From an uncultured Allobaculum sp. (GTDB lineage Bacteria > Bacillota_I > Bacilli_A > Erysipelotrichales > Erysipelotrichaceae), in assembly GCA_910577085.1 (NCBI GenBank), contig CAJTLE010000019.1:1-31433 (forward strand): DNA of 31,433 nt, given 5' to 3'. Shown here piece after piece: positions 7,788 to 15,280 of this stretch (the stretch's first letter is position 1; each line of letters starts with the position of its first letter). The translations under genes were made by a program, and so were the position numbers. The notes below the pieces were generated by a model. That model saw only the letters and a list, made by a program, of their open reading frames with translations, did no database searches and was not told the origin of the DNA.

Positions 7788-8333
7788 CTATTTCTTACCA
7801 GCAGTCTTACCTTCCTTACGACGGATGTGTTCATCTTTATAACGAATACCTTTTCCTTTGTAAGGTTCTGGTTTGCGGACTGCGCGGACGTTGGCAGCGA
7901 ATTCACCAACGAGCTGTTTGTCGATACCTTTTACGTTGATGGTAGTAGCACTTGGGCAAGTGACTTCCAGGCCATCTACGATTTCAATTTCTACTGGGTG
8001 AGAGTAACCAACGTTCATAGTGAGTGTTTTACCCTTCACGGCAGTACGGAAACCAATTCCGACCAGTTCGAGGTCTTTCTGGAATCCTTCAGATACCCCA
8101 ACAACCATGTTGTGTAACAGAGCGCGGGTAGTTCCGTGCAGCTGTTTGGTTGCCTTTAAATCATTGGGGCGTTTAACAGTGACTGTGTTTCCTTCGTTCT
8201 CGATTGTGAGAATGTCAGAAAATTTTCTGGAAAGAGTCCCTTTTGGCCCCTTTACAGTCACCTCATTCCCTGGAGCAACTTCTACAGTAACTCCAGCAGG
8301 AATGGTAATCAGTTTATTCCCGATACGTGACAT
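7788..8333 (-). CDS. rplF: 50S ribosomal protein L6
   Basis: A 181-residue L6 with its two tandem L6 folds. The first begins MSRIGNKLITIPAGV; the second contains GIDKQLVGEFAANVRAVRKP and EPYKGKGIRYKDEHIRRKEG, the conserved 23S-binding end. L6 sits at the base of the L7/L12 stalk near the GTPase centre. The 104-base gap upstream of this gene, back to rpsH, is long for this operon and contains two hairpins, listed separately. Confidence 0.98.
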   Translation of the reverse strand: MSRIGNKLITIPAGVTVEVAPGNEVTVKGPKGTLSRKFSDILTIENEGNTVTVKRPNDLKATKQLHGTTRALLHNMVVGVSEGFQKDLELVGIGFRTAVKGKTLTMNVGYSHPVEIEIVDGLEVTCPSATTINVKGIDKQLVGEFAANVRAVRKPEPYKGKGIRYKDEHIRRKEGKTAGKK

Positions 8334-8353
8334 TCAAATTTTCCTCCTGCTAG

Positions 8354-8382
8354 ATCCAGCATTTTGAATGAAAAAGCTGGAT
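8354..8382 (-). promoter_or_regulatory. Hairpin immediately upstream of rplF
   Basis: ATCCAGC (8354-8360) pairs with GCTGGAT (8376-8382) around a 15-base loop. It lies about 20 bases before the rplF start codon, just outside the Shine-Dalgarno. Together with the next hairpin it gives the rpsH-rplF gap more structure than any other spacing within the operon. It may be a processing site or a translational control element; this is inference. Confidence 0.5.
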
Positions 8383-8404
8383 GGGGCAAGATCAGTCAAA
8401 GAGA

Positions 8405-8424
8405 AAGCCAGAAAATTCTGGCTT
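8405..8424. terminator. Attenuator-like hairpin between rpsH and rplF
   Basis: AAGCCAGA (8405-8412) pairs with TCTGGCTT (8417-8424) around a four-base loop, only 14 bases after the rpsH stop. A-rich sequence lies on one side and TTTTCTTT on the other. On the minus strand the hairpin is followed by TCTCTTTG, a weak U-tract, so it resembles a partial terminator inside the operon rather than a full stop. Confidence 0.5.
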
Positions 8425-8437
8425 TTCTTTCTGATTC

Positions 8438-8836
8438 TTACCAGATGTAGGCAATAACTTCGCCGCCTACGTTGGCTTTTTTAGCGTCTCTGTCAGTCAT
8501 TACACCATTAGAGGTGGAAATGATTGCAGTTCCCAGACCGTTGAGAACGCGTGGCAGATTTTCTGCTTTTGCGTAAACACGGAAGCCTGGTTTGGAAATA
8601 CGGCGCAGACCAGAGATAACCTTTTCGCCGTTTTTACCATATTTCAGGTCGATAGTCAGGGTTTTCTTCACACCATCGGTTTCTGTGGAGAAACCGTTAA
8701 CGTAGCCTTCTTCAACCAGAATTTTTGCGATACGTTCTTTCTCTTTGCTGGAAGGCATGGAGACAGTTTCATGCTTCTGAGCAAGAGCGTTGCGGATACG
8801 TGTAAGCATATCTGCGATCGGATCGGTCATAGTCAT
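8438..8836 (-). CDS. rpsH: 30S ribosomal protein S8
   Basis: A 132-residue S8. It starts MTMTDPIADMLTRIRNA, the family signature, and ends with the conserved GLGTAIISTSNGVMTDRDAKK loop and GGEVIAYIW. S8 binds helix 21 of 16S rRNA, is a primary assembly protein and, in E. coli, represses the spc operon by binding its mRNA. The gene is 18 bases downstream of rpsN. The structured gap that follows is notable given that S8 is an mRNA-binding autoregulator elsewhere. Confidence 0.98.
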   Translation of the reverse strand: MTMTDPIADMLTRIRNALAQKHETVSMPSSKEKERIAKILVEEGYVNGFSTETDGVKKTLTIDLKYGKNGEKVISGLRRISKPGFRVYAKAENLPRVLNGLGTAIISTSNGVMTDRDAKKANVGGEVIAYIW

Positions 8837-8854
8837 GTTGTTTTACCTCCTTGC

Positions 8855-9040
8855 TTACCAGCTTGCTTTTTTGACACCAGGGATCTGGCCATTGTATGCC
8901 AGTTCTCTGAAGCAGATACGGCAGATGCCGTATTTTTTCAGTACAGAGTGCGGACGTCCGCATCTCTGACAGCGAGTGTACTCGCGAACTTTGAACTTCT
9001 GAGGACGCTGCTGTTTTAACTTCATCGCTTTCTTTGCCAT
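8855..9040 (-). CDS. rpsN: 30S ribosomal protein S14 type Z (zinc-binding)
   Basis: A 61-residue short S14. Cys24, Cys27, Cys40 and Cys43 (CQRC and CRIC) form a zinc ribbon, which marks the type Z form (also called rpsZ) found in Gram-positive bacteria; the zinc-independent paralogue is longer. It ends with FRELAYNGQIPGVKKASW, the conserved C-terminus. S14 sits in the 30S head. It lies in its standard place between rplE and rpsH, with 9 and 18 bases of spacing. Confidence 0.98.
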   Translation of the reverse strand: MAKKAMKLKQQRPQKFKVREYTRCQRCGRPHSVLKKYGICRICFRELAYNGQIPGVKKASW

Positions 9041-9049
9041 GAGTTCCTC

Positions 9050-9592
9050 CTACTTCTTAACGAAAGGCATACCGAGGTCTGTTAACAGAGCTTTTGCCTC
9101 ATCGTTGGATTCTGCGGTTGTAACAATAACGATATCCATACCACGAGTTCTGTTGACTTTATCGAAGTCAATTTCTGGGAAGATGATCTGTTCTTTTACA
9201 CCGAGAGTATAGTTTCCGCGTCCATCAAACGCTGTATCAGAAACACCACGGAAGTCACGTACACGTGGTAAGGAGATGTTGAATAACTTATCCAGGAATT
9301 CGTACATCTTTTCGCCGCGCAGAGTAACTTTGCATCCGATTGGCATTCCTTCACGAACTTTAAAGTTCGCAATGGATTTTCTGGCTTTAGTGATTACTGG
9401 AGCCTGTCCAGTAATGGCAGCAAGTTCTTCAACTGCTTCGTCCATGAACTTGGAGTTCTGAATCGCGTCACCAACACCGATGTTGACAACTACTTTTTCA
9501 ATCTTCGGAACCTGCATGATGGAAGAATAGTTGAACTGCTTCATCAGACTTGGAACGATCTCGGTCTGGTATTTTTCTTTTAACCGGTTCAT
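9050..9592 (-). CDS. rplE: 50S ribosomal protein L5
   Basis: A 180-residue L5. It starts MNRLKEKYQTEIVPSLMKQF and contains the conserved VPKIEKVVVNIGVGDA strand, the RVRDFRGVSDTAFDGRGNYTLG loop and the end LLTDLGMPF. L5 binds 5S rRNA and contacts P-site tRNA in the central protuberance. It is spaced 11 bases from rplX and 9 bases from rpsN. Length and motifs are normal. Confidence 0.98.
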   Translation of the reverse strand: MNRLKEKYQTEIVPSLMKQFNYSSIMQVPKIEKVVVNIGVGDAIQNSKFMDEAVEELAAITGQAPVITKARKSIANFKVREGMPIGCKVTLRGEKMYEFLDKLFNISLPRVRDFRGVSDTAFDGRGNYTLGVKEQIIFPEIDFDKVNRTRGMDIVIVTTAESNDEAKALLTDLGMPFVKK

Positions 9593-9603
9593 TGTCTATC
9601 CTC

Positions 9604-9936
9604 CTACTTCTTTTCCTTAATTTCGTTACCGCTCTTCTTGAAGTAACGAACTTTTGTTTCTTTACCGTCTTTGTCAGTTACTACCTTGTAACCTACACGG
9701 CCAGCTTCTTTAGCTTTTTCATCGTAAAGAGCAACGTTAGAAACGTGGATTTTTGCTTCTTTTTCGATGATTCCGCCATCAGGGTTAGCCTGAGTTGGTT
9801 TCTGGTGTTTTTTGACAATATTGACACCTTCAACGATGACCTTGTCTTCCTTCGGGAATACAGTCAGGACTTCGCCAACGGTACCTTTGTAAGCCCCGGT
9901 CATTACCTGGACTTTGTCACCTTTTTTAATCTTCAC
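9604..9936 (-). CDS. rplX: 50S ribosomal protein L24
   Basis: A 110-residue L24 with an N-terminal KOW motif (about residues 4-30: KGDKVQVMTGAYKGT) followed by the VEGVNIVKKHQKPTQANPDG segment. L24 is one of the two initiator proteins of 50S assembly and sits at the tunnel exit. The lysine-rich C-terminus (about 15 residues) is slightly longer than in some relatives. It sits 12 bases after rplN. Confidence 0.98.
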   Translation of the reverse strand: MKIKKGDKVQVMTGAYKGTVGEVLTVFPKEDKVIVEGVNIVKKHQKPTQANPDGGIIEKEAKIHVSNVALYDEKAKEAGRVGYKVVTDKDGKETKVRYFKKSGNEIKEKK

Positions 9937-9948
9937 GAAAGATCCTCC

Positions 9949-10317
9949 TTACAGTACTTCCGGAGCCAGGGACACGATCTTCATGAAATCTGCATCACGA
10001 AGTTCACGTGCTACCGGGCCAAAAATACGAGTTCCCCGAGGGGTGTTGTCATCTTTAATCAGAACAACTGCGTTGTCGTCGAATTTGATGTAAGTTCCGT
10101 TTTCACGACGTACACCATATTTAGTACGAACGATAACGCCTTTTACTACGTCACCTTTTTTAACGGTTCCGCCAGGAGCTGCCTGTTTTACAGTGCAAAC
10201 AACGACATCACCGATGTTGGCAAATTTACGCTTACTGCCGCCAAGTGGACGGATAACCAGTACTTCTTTGGCTCCCGTGTTGTCGGCAACGCGCAAACGG
10301 CTTTCATTTTGAATCAT
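9949..10317 (-). CDS. rplN: 50S ribosomal protein L14
   Basis: A 122-residue L14, the exact family length. It begins MIQNESRLRVADNTGAKEVL and ends FMKIVSLAPEVL. The RGTRIFGPVARELR segment belongs to the face that contacts 16S rRNA in an intersubunit bridge and that binds the silencing factor RsfS. It is spaced 18 bases from rpsQ. Nothing unusual was seen. Confidence 0.98.
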   Translation of the reverse strand: MIQNESRLRVADNTGAKEVLVIRPLGGSKRKFANIGDVVVCTVKQAAPGGTVKKGDVVKGVIVRTKYGVRRENGTYIKFDDNAVVLIKDDNTPRGTRIFGPVARELRDADFMKIVSLAPEVL

Positions 10318-10335
10318 TTGCTTTGTCCTCCCAGC

Positions 10336-10596
10336 TTATCCACGGGCTTTTTCAACGATCTGTACCAGACGGAAACGTTTAGTTTTGGACAGAGGTCTTG
10401 TTTCCATGATCTCTACCAGGTCACCGTATCTGGCTGCGTTTTTCTCATCGTGGGCTTTAAATTTCTTAGTATATTTAACGCGTTTACCGTAGAGAGGATG
10501 TTTTTTCATCGTTTCTACAGCAACCGTAACAGTCTTGTCCATTTTGTCAGAAACGACTCTGCCACGGTAAACTTTTCTGTTGTTTCTTTCTTCCAT
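10336..10596 (-). CDS. rpsQ: 30S ribosomal protein S17
   Basis: An 86-residue S17 of OB-fold type. It contains YRGRVVSDKMDKTVTVAVE, then KKHPLYGKRVKYTKKFKAHD and the ETRPLSKTKRFRLVQIVEKA C-terminal motif. S17 is a primary 16S rRNA binder at the bottom of the 30S body. The gene is 17 bases after rpmC, in standard order. Confidence 0.98.
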   Translation of the reverse strand: MEERNNRKVYRGRVVSDKMDKTVTVAVETMKKHPLYGKRVKYTKKFKAHDEKNAARYGDLVEIMETRPLSKTKRFRLVQIVEKARG

Positions 10597-10613
10597 GTTT
10601 GCGTCCTCCCTGA

Positions 10614-10802
10614 CTACTTATTCATTTCGCCAAGAATAGTTTTGATTCTAGCGATATCTTTCTTTACGGTTTTCAGACGAGCTGTGTTTTCCAGCTGGCC
10701 TGTAGCCTGCTTAAAGCGGAGATTGAACAGCTCATCTTTCAGCAGGTTCATTTCCTGGAGCAGTTCAGCTTCAGATTTAGTACGAAGTTCACTTGCTTTC
10801 AT
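10614..10802 (-). CDS. rpmC: 50S ribosomal protein L29
   Basis: A 62-residue, all-helical L29 with the signature LFNLRFKQATGQLENTARLK. L29 sits beside L23 at the tunnel exit, where it helps form the docking area for SRP and trigger factor. It begins 2 bases after the rplP stop, so its ribosome binding site lies within the end of rplP and the two are probably coupled. Confidence 0.98.
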   Translation of the reverse strand: MKASELRTKSEAELLQEMNLLKDELFNLRFKQATGQLENTARLKTVKKDIARIKTILGEMNK

Positions 10803-10804
10803 GA

Positions 10805-11221
10805 CTATTCAGTTTCTCCTTTCCGTACAAAACGAGTCTTAACAGGAAGCTTGTGTCCTGCAAGACGCAGGGCTTCTTTTGCGACTTCTTCAGGTACGCC
10901 GGCAACCTCGAACATGACACGTCCAGGTTTAACTACAGCTACCCATCCTTCTGGTGCACCTTTACCAGAACCCATGCGGACTTCGAGCGGTTTTTTCGTT
11001 CTTGCCAGATGCGGGAAGATTCGAATCCAAACCTTACCACCACGCTTCATGTAACGAGTCATCGCTACACGGGCTGCTTCGATCTGACGGTTAGAAACAT
11101 AGTTTCCGCTTTCAGCTACCAGGCCGTATTCACCGAATTCTACTTTGCGGCCGGCTTTAGAACGGCCTTCGTAGCTTAAACGGTGAGGACGACGATATTT
11201 AGTGCGCTTTGGCATTAACAT
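10805..11221 (-). CDS. rplP: 50S ribosomal protein L16
   Basis: A 138-residue L16 starting MLMPKRTKYRRPHRLSYEGR. Both the first ATG and the one at codon 3 are possible; the first is preferred because a GGAGG lies about 12 bases upstream and MLMPKR is the usual N-terminus. The central GGKVWIRIFPHLARTKKPLEVRM region contains the arginine targeted by the YcfD hydroxylase in E. coli (Arg81 there). L16 shapes the A-site tRNA and peptidyl-transferase region. It starts 2 bases after the rpsC stop. Confidence 0.97.
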   Translation of the reverse strand: MLMPKRTKYRRPHRLSYEGRSKAGRKVEFGEYGLVAESGNYVSNRQIEAARVAMTRYMKRGGKVWIRIFPHLARTKKPLEVRMGSGKGAPEGWVAVVKPGRVMFEVAGVPEEVAKEALRLAGHKLPVKTRFVRKGETE

Positions 11222-11223
11222 AA

Positions 11224-12093
11224 TTACTCGTTTCCTCCTTCTGGAGCAGCGGCTGGCTTAGCTGCCTGTGCACGACGTTCGCCGCCGTTTGCACGTCCGC
11301 CTTCTCTGCGTGGTCCGCGGTTGTTGCGGCCACCCTGACGACGATCATTGCCGCCACGTCCGTTTCTGCCTCTTGCAGGACGCTGACGTCTCTGTTTTGG
11401 TGCTTCAGGTTCTTTAACCATTTCACCTGGCAGAACTTCACCGCGGCAGATCCATACTTTTACACCCAGTTTTCCATAAGTAGTCATGGCTTCTTCAAGG
11501 GCATAGTCGATATCTGAACGGAGTGTATGAAGAGGTACAACACCTTCAGAGTAACCTTCTGTACGAGCAATATCAGCGCCGCCAAGACGGCCGGATACGG
11601 AAGTTTTGATACCTTTCGCACCAGCTCTCATGGAGTTCTGGATTGCTTTTTTCTGAGTTGCACGGAAAGACTTACGGTTTTCGAGTTCGTTAGCGATCCA
11701 GCGTGCAACCAGTTTTGCATCAAGGTTAGGGTTGGCAATTTCAACGACGTTGATCTGCACGTTTTTCACGTTCGTGAGTTTCTGCAGTTCTTTTTTCAGA
11801 CCGGAGATGGATTTACCATCCTGGCCGATTACAACGCCTGGGTGAGCAGTCCGGATGATCACGGTCAAGCGGTTCTGCGTTCTTTCAATTTCAATTCGGG
11901 AAATCTGAGGATCGGCTTTTCTCTTATCTGCTGCTGCTTTGGAGAGGTTGTCATAATACTTTTCTACGGCATTACGGATCTTCACGTCTTCCATCAGAAA
12001 TTTCGAGAATTCTTTATCGTCTGCATACCATCTGGACTGCCAGTCACGGATGATACCGGTACGCATTCCAATCGGGTTTACTTTCTGACCCAT
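11224..12093 (-). CDS. rpsC: 30S ribosomal protein S3 with an extended RG-rich tail
   Basis: The first 225 or so residues are a normal S3: MGQKVNPIGMRTGII, the KH domain with VIGQDGKSI (GxxG at residues 90-93), and the C-terminal domain ending GVKVWICRGEVLPGEM. S3 lines the mRNA entry channel and helps unwind mRNA. The protein then continues for about 60 more residues (228-289) rich in Arg, Gly, Asn and later Ala/Pro, with repeated RG, RGG and GGR steps; typical S3 is about 210-230 residues. The tail is in frame, followed directly by the rplP ribosome binding site, and should be disordered and RNA-binding. Spacing to rplV is 11 bases. Confidence 0.97.
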   Translation of the reverse strand: MGQKVNPIGMRTGIIRDWQSRWYADDKEFSKFLMEDVKIRNAVEKYYDNLSKAAADKRKADPQISRIEIERTQNRLTVIIRTAHPGVVIGQDGKSISGLKKELQKLTNVKNVQINVVEIANPNLDAKLVARWIANELENRKSFRATQKKAIQNSMRAGAKGIKTSVSGRLGGADIARTEGYSEGVVPLHTLRSDIDYALEEAMTTYGKLGVKVWICRGEVLPGEMVKEPEAPKQRRQRPARGRNGRGGNDRRQGGRNNRGPRREGGRANGGERRAQAAKPAAAPEGGNE

Positions 12094-12104
12094 GGGGATC
12101 CTCC

Positions 12105-12440
12105 TTATTCCTTCTCAGCCACTACAACTGTGATGTGGCTGGTGCGCTTGTTAATTGGGCTTGCGCTTCCCTTTGCACGAGGCATGAAACGTTTGATGGT
12201 TACGCCTTCGTTTGCATAGCATTCTTTAACGTACAGTTTGTCTTCATCCATATCGTGGTTGTTCACTGCGTTAGCGACTGCGGATTTTAATACAGCGCCA
12301 ACCATTTCGCCACCTTTGTTAGGTGTGAATTTGCAGATGGCAGCTGCTTCTTCTACGTTCTTGCCACGAATCAGATTCAGAACAAGTCTGGCTTTACGAG
12401 GCTGAATGCGAAGTGTTTTTGCTGTTGCTTTTGCTTCCAT
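12105..12440 (-). CDS. rplV: 50S ribosomal protein L22
   Basis: A 111-residue L22. It has AKTLRIQPRKARLVLNLIRG at the N-terminus and the long beta-hairpin segment with FMPRAKGSASPINKRTSHITVVV, whose tip lines the exit tunnel and is a macrolide-resistance site in other bacteria. No obvious insertion or deletion in the hairpin is visible. It sits 9 bases after rpsS. Confidence 0.98.
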   Translation of the reverse strand: MEAKATAKTLRIQPRKARLVLNLIRGKNVEEAAAICKFTPNKGGEMVGAVLKSAVANAVNNHDMDEDKLYVKECYANEGVTIKRFMPRAKGSASPINKRTSHITVVVAEKE

Positions 12441-12449
12441 GCTGACCTC

Positions 12450-12728
12450 CTATTTTCTGCCTTTCTTATCATCCGATGCATGACCGGTATATTTACGAGT
12501 TGGAACGAACTCACCGAGTTTGTGACCAACCATGTCTTCAGTTACGTATACAGGTACGTGTTCTTTACCGTTGTAAACGGCAAATGTGTGTTCAACAAAT
12601 TCAGGGAAGATTGTTGAACGGCGGCTCCAGGTCTTGATGACTTCTTTTTTGTTGGAAGCGTTCAAAGCCTGTACTTTTTTCATCAGGTGCTCATCAATGA
12701 ATGGCCCTTTTTTCAAACTACGACTCAT
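12450..12728 (-). CDS. rpsS: 30S ribosomal protein S19
   Basis: A 92-residue S19. The signature MSRSLKKGPFIDEHLMKKV is followed by KEVIKTWSRRSTIFPEFVEH and the conserved HKLGEFVPTRKYTGHASDDK end. S19 binds 16S rRNA with S13 in the 30S head. It lies 18 bases after rplB in the standard order. Confidence 0.98.
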   Translation of the reverse strand: MSRSLKKGPFIDEHLMKKVQALNASNKKEVIKTWSRRSTIFPEFVEHTFAVYNGKEHVPVYVTEDMVGHKLGEFVPTRKYTGHASDDKKGRK

Positions 12729-12746
12729 TTCAACGTTCTCCTTGTT

Positions 12747-13580
12747 CTATTTGCCGTTTCTTCTGCGGACGATCAGTTTGTTAGAAGCTTTCTTCTTATT
12801 ACGTGTCTTAACACCAAGAGCTTTTTTGCCCCATGGAGTCATAGGCGCTTTACGTCCGATTGGGGTACGGCCTTCACCACCACCATGTGGATGATCATTC
12901 GGGTTCATAACAGAACCACGAACTGTTGGGCGTACACCTTTCCAGCGAGTGCGTCCTGCTTTACCAAGGTTAACCAGGCTGTGGTCTTCGTTACCAACGG
13001 TTCCTACAGTAGCGCGGCAAGTGCCGAGTACTTTACGAACTTCGCCGGAAGTCAGACGCAGGGTTACGTATTTTTCTTCGATACCAAGGATCTGAGCGGA
13101 AGCACCGGCAGCACGTGCCATCTGTCCACCCTTACCAGGTTTGAGCTCAACGTTGTGAACGATTGTACCTTCAGGCATGTTTCTCAGCTCAGCAGCGTTT
13201 CCTACTTTGATATCAGTTTCTGGTCCAGAAACGACTTTCATTCCTACTTCCAGGCCTTTTGGAGCGAGGATGTAGCGTTTTTCACCATCAGCGTAAGTCA
13301 GCAGTGCAATGTTGCAAGTACGGTTTGGATCGTATTCGATTGCAGTTACTGTAGCTGGGATGTTGTCTTTATTACGTTTAAAATCGATGATTCGATATGT
13401 TCTCTTGTGTCCACCACCCTGATGACGAGTAGTGATGCGGCCGGTGTTGTTACGTCCACCTTTGCTCTTTAATGGAGCAGTCAGGCTTCTTTCTGGTTTT
13501 TTCTTTGTGATTTCTTCAAAGGTAAGACCAGACATTCCACGACGGCCAGGTGTAGTCGGTTTATACTTTTTAATTGGCAT
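12747..13580 (-). CDS. rplB: 50S ribosomal protein L2
   Basis: A 277-residue L2. It starts MPIKKYKPTTPGRRGMSGLT and includes GRNNTGRITTRHQGGGHKR. Near the end is the NDHPHGGGEGRTPIGRKAP stretch, with the conserved histidine implicated in peptidyl-transferase assembly. L2 is a primary 23S binder needed for subunit association. It follows rplW after a 66-base gap, one of the longer gaps in this block, and has a clear GGAG ribosome binding site. Confidence 0.98.
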   Translation of the reverse strand: MPIKKYKPTTPGRRGMSGLTFEEITKKKPERSLTAPLKSKGGRNNTGRITTRHQGGGHKRTYRIIDFKRNKDNIPATVTAIEYDPNRTCNIALLTYADGEKRYILAPKGLEVGMKVVSGPETDIKVGNAAELRNMPEGTIVHNVELKPGKGGQMARAAGASAQILGIEEKYVTLRLTSGEVRKVLGTCRATVGTVGNEDHSLVNLGKAGRTRWKGVRPTVRGSVMNPNDHPHGGGEGRTPIGRKAPMTPWGKKALGVKTRNKKKASNKLIVRRRNGK

Positions 13581-13646
13581 AAACTTTTTCTCCTCTCATT
13601 CGCGATATTTATTCAGGAAATAGCGTCTTCTCCCTGATGGGCAGAA

Positions 13647-13940
13647 CTATTCTTCTTCCCCGTAGATGTCAATCTGATAACCAGGTTTTAAAGTAACGAT
13701 GGCTTTTTTGAATCCGTGGATTGTGGATGTGTGACGGCCATAACGTTTTGGTTTATCTTTTGTATTGACGATGTTTACTTTTTCGACTTTAACGCCGAAG
13801 AGGTTTTCAACAGCCTGACGAACTTCAACTTTGTTAGTCTGTTTTGGAACCTCGAAGGTATATTTACGAAGGTCATCCATCGCTGCAACAGACTGTTCAG
13901 TTACAACTGGACGGATGATAACATCTCTGTAGTCTTTCAT
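13647..13940 (-). CDS. rplW: 50S ribosomal protein L23
   Basis: A 97-residue L23. It opens MKDYRDVIIRPVVTEQSV and carries KYTFEVPKQTNKVEVRQAVE and the loop NTKDKPKRYGRHTSTIHGFK. L23 at the tunnel exit is the docking site for trigger factor and SRP. Its ATG lies one base after the rplD stop codon and its GGAGG is inside rplD, so translation is probably coupled. Confidence 0.98.
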   Translation of the reverse strand: MKDYRDVIIRPVVTEQSVAAMDDLRKYTFEVPKQTNKVEVRQAVENLFGVKVEKVNIVNTKDKPKRYGRHTSTIHGFKKAIVTLKPGYQIDIYGEEE

Positions 13941-13941
13941 G

Positions 13942-14574
13942 TTAAGCGAGGGCCTCCTCTACTTCTTTCACTGCCTGTTCAGTCATGTAAACTGCGTTGG
14001 CATTGAGCAGATCGTATACGTTGATTGCTTTGGAGTTCATCATCATTACGTCTGGAATGTTGCGGGCAGACAGGTAAACGTTGTCTAATCCTTCTTCGTC
14101 CATACCAACGACGAACAGAGTTTTTGTTGGCGCCTTAACTGCTTCAACGATTGCTGCGAAGTCTTTAGTTTTTGGCGCATCCAGTACGAGCTGGTCGATC
14201 ATTCCGAATTCTTTGTCGAGAACTTTGCTGGACAGAGCGGATTTCAGAGCCAGTCTGCGAACTTTTTTATTGATTCGGTAAGAGTAATCTCTTGGTTTTG
14301 GTCCGAATACGATTCCACCGCCGCGGAACTGAGGTGCGCGGATGGAACCCTGACGGGCACGGCCTGTACCTTTCTGACGGTAAGGCTTGCGTCCACCACC
14401 GGAAACTTCGGAACGTCCTTTAGTGGAGTGAGTTCCCTGACGTTTGCTGGCCTGCTGCATTTTTACAGCTTCATACAGAGCTTCTGTATGAGGTTCAATG
14501 GCGAAGATTTCGTCATTCAGATCGTACTGTCTGATGACTTCACCTTTCTGGTTCAATACGTCGATGAGTGCCAT
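13942..14574 (-). CDS. rplD: 50S ribosomal protein L4
   Basis: A 210-residue L4. The globular part begins MALIDVLNQKGEVIRQYDL. The extended arm contains GGGRKPYRQKGTGRARQGSI and QFRGGGIVFGPKPRDYSY, reaching into the exit tunnel. L4 represses the S10 operon in E. coli through the leader RNA; whether it does so here is unknown. Its ATG overlaps the rplC stop as TAATG, and its GGAGG lies within rplC. Confidence 0.98.
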   Translation of the reverse strand: MALIDVLNQKGEVIRQYDLNDEIFAIEPHTEALYEAVKMQQASKRQGTHSTKGRSEVSGGGRKPYRQKGTGRARQGSIRAPQFRGGGIVFGPKPRDYSYRINKKVRRLALKSALSSKVLDKEFGMIDQLVLDAPKTKDFAAIVEAVKAPTKTLFVVGMDEEGLDNVYLSARNIPDVMMMNSKAINVYDLLNANAVYMTEQAVKEVEEALA

Positions 14575-15266
14575 TATTCAGTGACCTCCTTTTCAGTACG
14601 GTCGATCAGAACAACTGGAGCTTTATCGCCTTTGCTTGTTTTAGCAGTGCGGATCATTACCATGCCTTTTTTAGGACCTGGAACGTTACCTTTGATCAGA
14701 ACGTAATTGTTTTCTGTATCAACTTTGATAACAGTCAGGTTTGGAGCGGTTGTTCTCTTATGACCTTCATGACCAGGCATTGCTGTGCCTTTCATGATGC
14801 GTCCCTGACGGGAAGTAATACCGTTGGTAGCCAGAGATCCGATGTGACGGATGTTCTTGGATCCACCATGGGATTTTGGGCCCTGGTGCGCATTGTTGCG
14901 GTAGATGGTACCCATGTATCCTTTACCTTTGGATGTGCCGATTACATCGACCTGTTCTCCTGGGGTAAAAATATTAACGCTGACTGTGTCGCCTGCTTTG
15001 ACGTCGAGGTCGCAGTCGCGTACTTCTCTGACAAAACGTTTTGGACCGGTACCTGCTTTGTTTGCATGTCCGATTTCAGGTTTTGTCGAATTTTTTTCTT
15101 TTACATCTTCGAAACCGAGCTGTACTGCATTGTATCCATCTGTATCAACAGTTTTAACCTGCAGAACTACGTTTGGTTCGGCTTCGATTACAGTTACAGG
15201 AATCAGCAAGCCATCTTCTGTGAAGACCTGAGTCATCCCTAACTTTCTTCCTAACAAACCTTTCAC
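14574..15266 (-). CDS. rplC: 50S ribosomal protein L3
   Basis: L3 is one of the two initiators of 50S assembly and reaches the peptidyl-transferase centre. The best start is GTG at 15266 (230 residues): GGAGG at 15279-15275 is 8 bases before it, and the protein then starts (M)KGLLGRKLGMTQVFTEDG, matching the family. A longer frame from an ATG at 15281 would add five residues, but that ATG itself contains the ribosome binding site. Conserved later parts include FKGKGYMGTIYR-like and KNIRHIGSLATNGITSRQGR segments and GHEGHKRTT. The gene ends by overlapping rplD in TAATG. Confidence 0.95.
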   Translation of the reverse strand: MKGLLGRKLGMTQVFTEDGLLIPVTVIEAEPNVVLQVKTVDTDGYNAVQLGFEDVKEKNSTKPEIGHANKAGTGPKRFVREVRDCDLDVKAGDTVSVNIFTPGEQVDVIGTSKGKGYMGTIYRNNAHQGPKSHGGSKNIRHIGSLATNGITSRQGRIMKGTAMPGHEGHKRTTAPNLTVIKVDTENNYVLIKGNVPGPKKGMVMIRTAKTSKGDKAPVVLIDRTEKEVTE

Positions 15267-15280
15267 GATGACTTCCTCCA

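Noticed and set aside
9550..10842. A 430-codon open frame on the plus strand, antisense to rplE, rplX, rplN, rpsQ and rpmC
   Set aside because: It mirrors conserved ribosomal genes on the minus strand, has no ribosome binding site and has a Phe/Ser-rich composition typical of an antisense shadow.
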